Source: Panonychus citri
Lineage: Eukaryota > Arthropoda > Arachnida > Trombidiformes > Tetranychidae
Assembly: GCF_014898815.1 (NCBI RefSeq)
Contig: NW_026515539.1
Span: 3,844,001 to 3,908,000 of the forward strand
Length of the DNA: 64,000 bases
Reading direction: 5' to 3'
Part shown: positions 61,510 through 64,000 of the stretch, piece after piece
Layout of the letters: each line of letters opens with the position of its first letter
Position numbering within the stretch: position 1 is the first letter of the stretch
Translations under genes and position numbers: made by a program
The notes under the pieces: model-generated
The model's input: only the letters and a program-made list of their open reading frames with translations
What the model was told of the DNA's origin: nothing
Database searches by the model: none

Positions 61510-63233
61510 GACAATTAACATTGAAAGATAGAATCAAGAAAGAGAGAGAGAGACAATCATTCCAACAATTAAATTTAATTAGTTATAATTGACTAAAATT
61601 TTTCGTTATCATTAATTAATCAAAGTTTATTAGTGATAATAAAATTATTTTATCTTCACTCTGATTATTGAATAACTTTACCTATAAAATATTTATACGA
61701 ATCATTATTAATAATGGAAAACATGAAACATGATAATGATGAAAAGGGATTAACGTAAATATAATTTGTGAGACTTTATAATCTCATTTTAGTTTTTTTT
61801 TCTTCTACTTATGGAGAGAGAGTGAGAGAGAGAAAGAAGATGAAGATGCTAAAAAACTATTCTCTTCATCATTCAATTATCATCATTCTTTTTTTCTTAC
61901 TTTACTCATCTTCTAAGCTCATGATAACCTAAAATTAAATCTTCGAATTTGAACAAACTTGTAACTGATCAGGTTAATTATCATCAAATTAAATTTGTAT
62001 CAATTCAAGTCACGTGAGAGAGAGAGAGAGAAATGGAGAGGAGAGAGAGAGAGGAAAGACAATAAATGATAACATTAGTACAAAGATACAAATGAGAGAG
62101 ATTATCATCAGCATCGTTTTCATCATGAAGATAATCAACTTAATCATCTGTTGTTTTTTTCTACTATTTATCGATTACTATTGATGATTATTAATTGAAG
62201 ACAAAAAGGGAGACCTGGTGTATGTTTAAGGTCTCAAAGCATTTTATTAGATTGACCTAGAACGATCAGTCAACTGTTAGAGTTGCGATAATGATGATGA
62301 TAAAGATGAAGATGAAAGAGAGAGAAAGAGAGACAAAAAAAAGTGATATTAGCTCAATGAAATTAGGTCAATGAGGTAAAACAAGAATGAGAAATAATAA
62401 TAATAATAATGAAGATTCTGAGTTCTGATGAAGATGAAGACAGACTTGATAATACAACAGAAAATTTTCTTGATACTGGTTACCTGTTTGTACAATTTTC
62501 AGTTGATTTATATAAATTAACTAAATAATATCAACAATAAACGCCTTAAGGTTAACAGGTAAAATAATAATACTAATCAAAAATGATCAGAAACAATTCA
62601 TTAAGGAAAATCATATCATTTTTTGCCTTGATTGTTAATAATAATTATCATCATAATCATAATAATAATAAGGTTATCAAAACAAAAGCAACAAGTTTAG
62701 AGAGAGAGAGAGAGGAAGAAATTCAATTTTCCATTATTATTATTCAAAATATTGATTAACTAATCACATGACAATTAATTTTAAATTATCATCATCAACA
62801 TTAAACGTTTTTACCAGAATCAAGTAATAGTAAAAGTTAATTGTCATGATAATTATCGCGATCACTTTGATAACAATCAGAAAGTTATTTTCATAAATGG
62901 TCAAATTCAAATGCTCACAACTCCTTTTGTCTTAAACACTAATTATATTATAAAATAATGATGATAATTAAATATCAATAATATAACTAATTATGAGAAC
63001 AGTTAATTTTATATATATATTAATTGATAATTATTTTCGGTTAATAGTTAATTGTTTGATTGGAAAAACAGTATAAGAAAAATAATTATTATTATCTCAT
63101 CATTAAGATCTGGACTTTTTGTTTGTTGCGATTTAATTTCCAGTTTAATTATCATTTGTTTAATTTGCTTCATTTCTATATAATACTAAATTGTTTACTG
63201 TTTTAGTTGTTGATTCGGATTGCATGAGTTAAC

Positions 63234-63269
<36 letters not shown>

Positions 63270-64000
63270 GTCTACCTGTTGATAGGTGGTGGTTACAGGT
63301 AATTAAATGAGCTCTTACAAAGTAAACTTTTTTTTCTTTCTTTTTCTCTTTCTTTATTCTAACAAATTTGTAGCCTAATTGTGCGTAAATTGAGCCTCAC
63401 CTTACCGTATATTAAATTATATTAAACAAAACAAAAATACTACAATTAACAAGCCCAGGATTTATTATTTGATAATAACTTGATAATAGTTGTATAATTA
63501 TCATGATATTAAATGTTAATCATAAATGTGGTGAAAGAAACATGATATTAATATAATGTTTTGTTTCTGCTCATTCTCATTAATAATGATAAAGTTAATT
63601 GTTATAAGTTGATTTTTTAATTGAGCAAAAATGATAAGGTTAAATGTTAATCTAATTTAAAGTTAATTATTTTGATTGTTTTTATATTAATTATATTTAA
63701 GAAACTTTTTCTAAGACAAAATTAATTATAACAATAATTTGGGTGATAAAGATTCAAGGTGAGACTGAGATTACGGATTAAGATGGTGAAAAGGTATCAT
63801 GAAGGATGATGAAGATGATGGAGATGATGATGATGAAAGAAGCTGACCAATTGAAGATCCATTATTATGAATAATTTAAATGTTTCTTTTTGTTATAAAT
63901 TCAATTGATTCAATGATTGGGTCATTCAATGTTCATGGTTATCAGTGAACTTTGATTGAACAACTTTAAGGTAGAAGAGAAAAAAAAATTGAAAAATTTT
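59950..64000. other. Region upstream of the last SoxD exon seen
   Basis: No further SoxD exon was recognised to the window end. The stretch has CT/GA runs (61141-61160, 61480-61510, 62016-62050), (ATC)11 at 63235-63269 and AAT patches. It is probably a 5' intron of SoxD or its promoter side. Confidence 0.4.
63235..63269. repeat. (ATC)11 trinucleotide repeat
   Basis: Nearly perfect ATC run of about 35 bases close to the window end, with no coding context. Confidence 0.93.

Noticed and set aside
63230..63300. Possible extra 5' exon of SoxD on the minus strand ending at a GTAGAC donor
   Set aside because: The short reading has no SoxD similarity and no convincing acceptor; donor-like sites are common in this AT-rich DNA.
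1..64000. tRNA genes and CRISPR arrays
   Set aside because: No segment with a tRNA T-arm core and matching acceptor stem was seen. All tandem repeats are simple microsatellites without spacers.

Overview
The window is eukaryotic nuclear DNA, very AT-rich, with genes split by GT-AG introns and long gene-poor stretches full of (GA/CT)n, (GAT/ATC)n and AAT-type simple repeats. A SoxD transcription factor, a class B1 neuropeptide GPCR of calcitonin/DH31-receptor type, a glycine/glutamate-receptor-like Cys-loop channel and a 14-cysteine secreted protein together point to an arthropod, perhaps a mite or other small-genome chelicerate. I cannot fix the species from sequence alone.

Layout: 1-3140 is the 3' part of a Ty1/copia retrotransposon with an undamaged pol frame and its 3' LTR. 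At 5706-7460 (+) are the last visible exons of the class B1 GPCR (TM3 to TM7); its 5' exons were not found. About 11.4-16.7 kb is an island of different texture holding a diverged second copy of the copia LTR, a decayed LINE-type endonuclease, a duplicated intron-like unit beside SET-like coding remnants, and a multi-exon gene with TATA-like promoter that is broken by two in-frame stops and carries two SUMO-interaction-like motifs.

At 17670-22109 (+) five exons rebuild a complete 420-residue Cys-loop channel subunit. Facing it tail to tail, six exons at 22523-28580 (-) rebuild a complete 286-residue secreted, cysteine-rich, probably GPI-anchored protein. Intron phases match at every junction in both. 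At 31247-31552 (+) is a 101-residue XTBD protein, the type that binds the 5'-3' exoribonuclease XRN2. From 43802 to 59949 (-) lies most of a SoxD gene, with its HMG box split over two exons, a CtBP-binding motif, a 343-codon low-complexity exon, a candidate 45-nt microexon and a short coiled-coil exon. The rest is intergenic or intronic and rich in simple repeats.

No operon-like linkage is seen and the genes look functionally unrelated. No tRNA, rRNA or CRISPR array was recognised. The most interesting items are the divergent pore of the channel, the broken gene with SUMO-interaction-like motifs, the shared flank of the two LTR copies and the microexon in SoxD.
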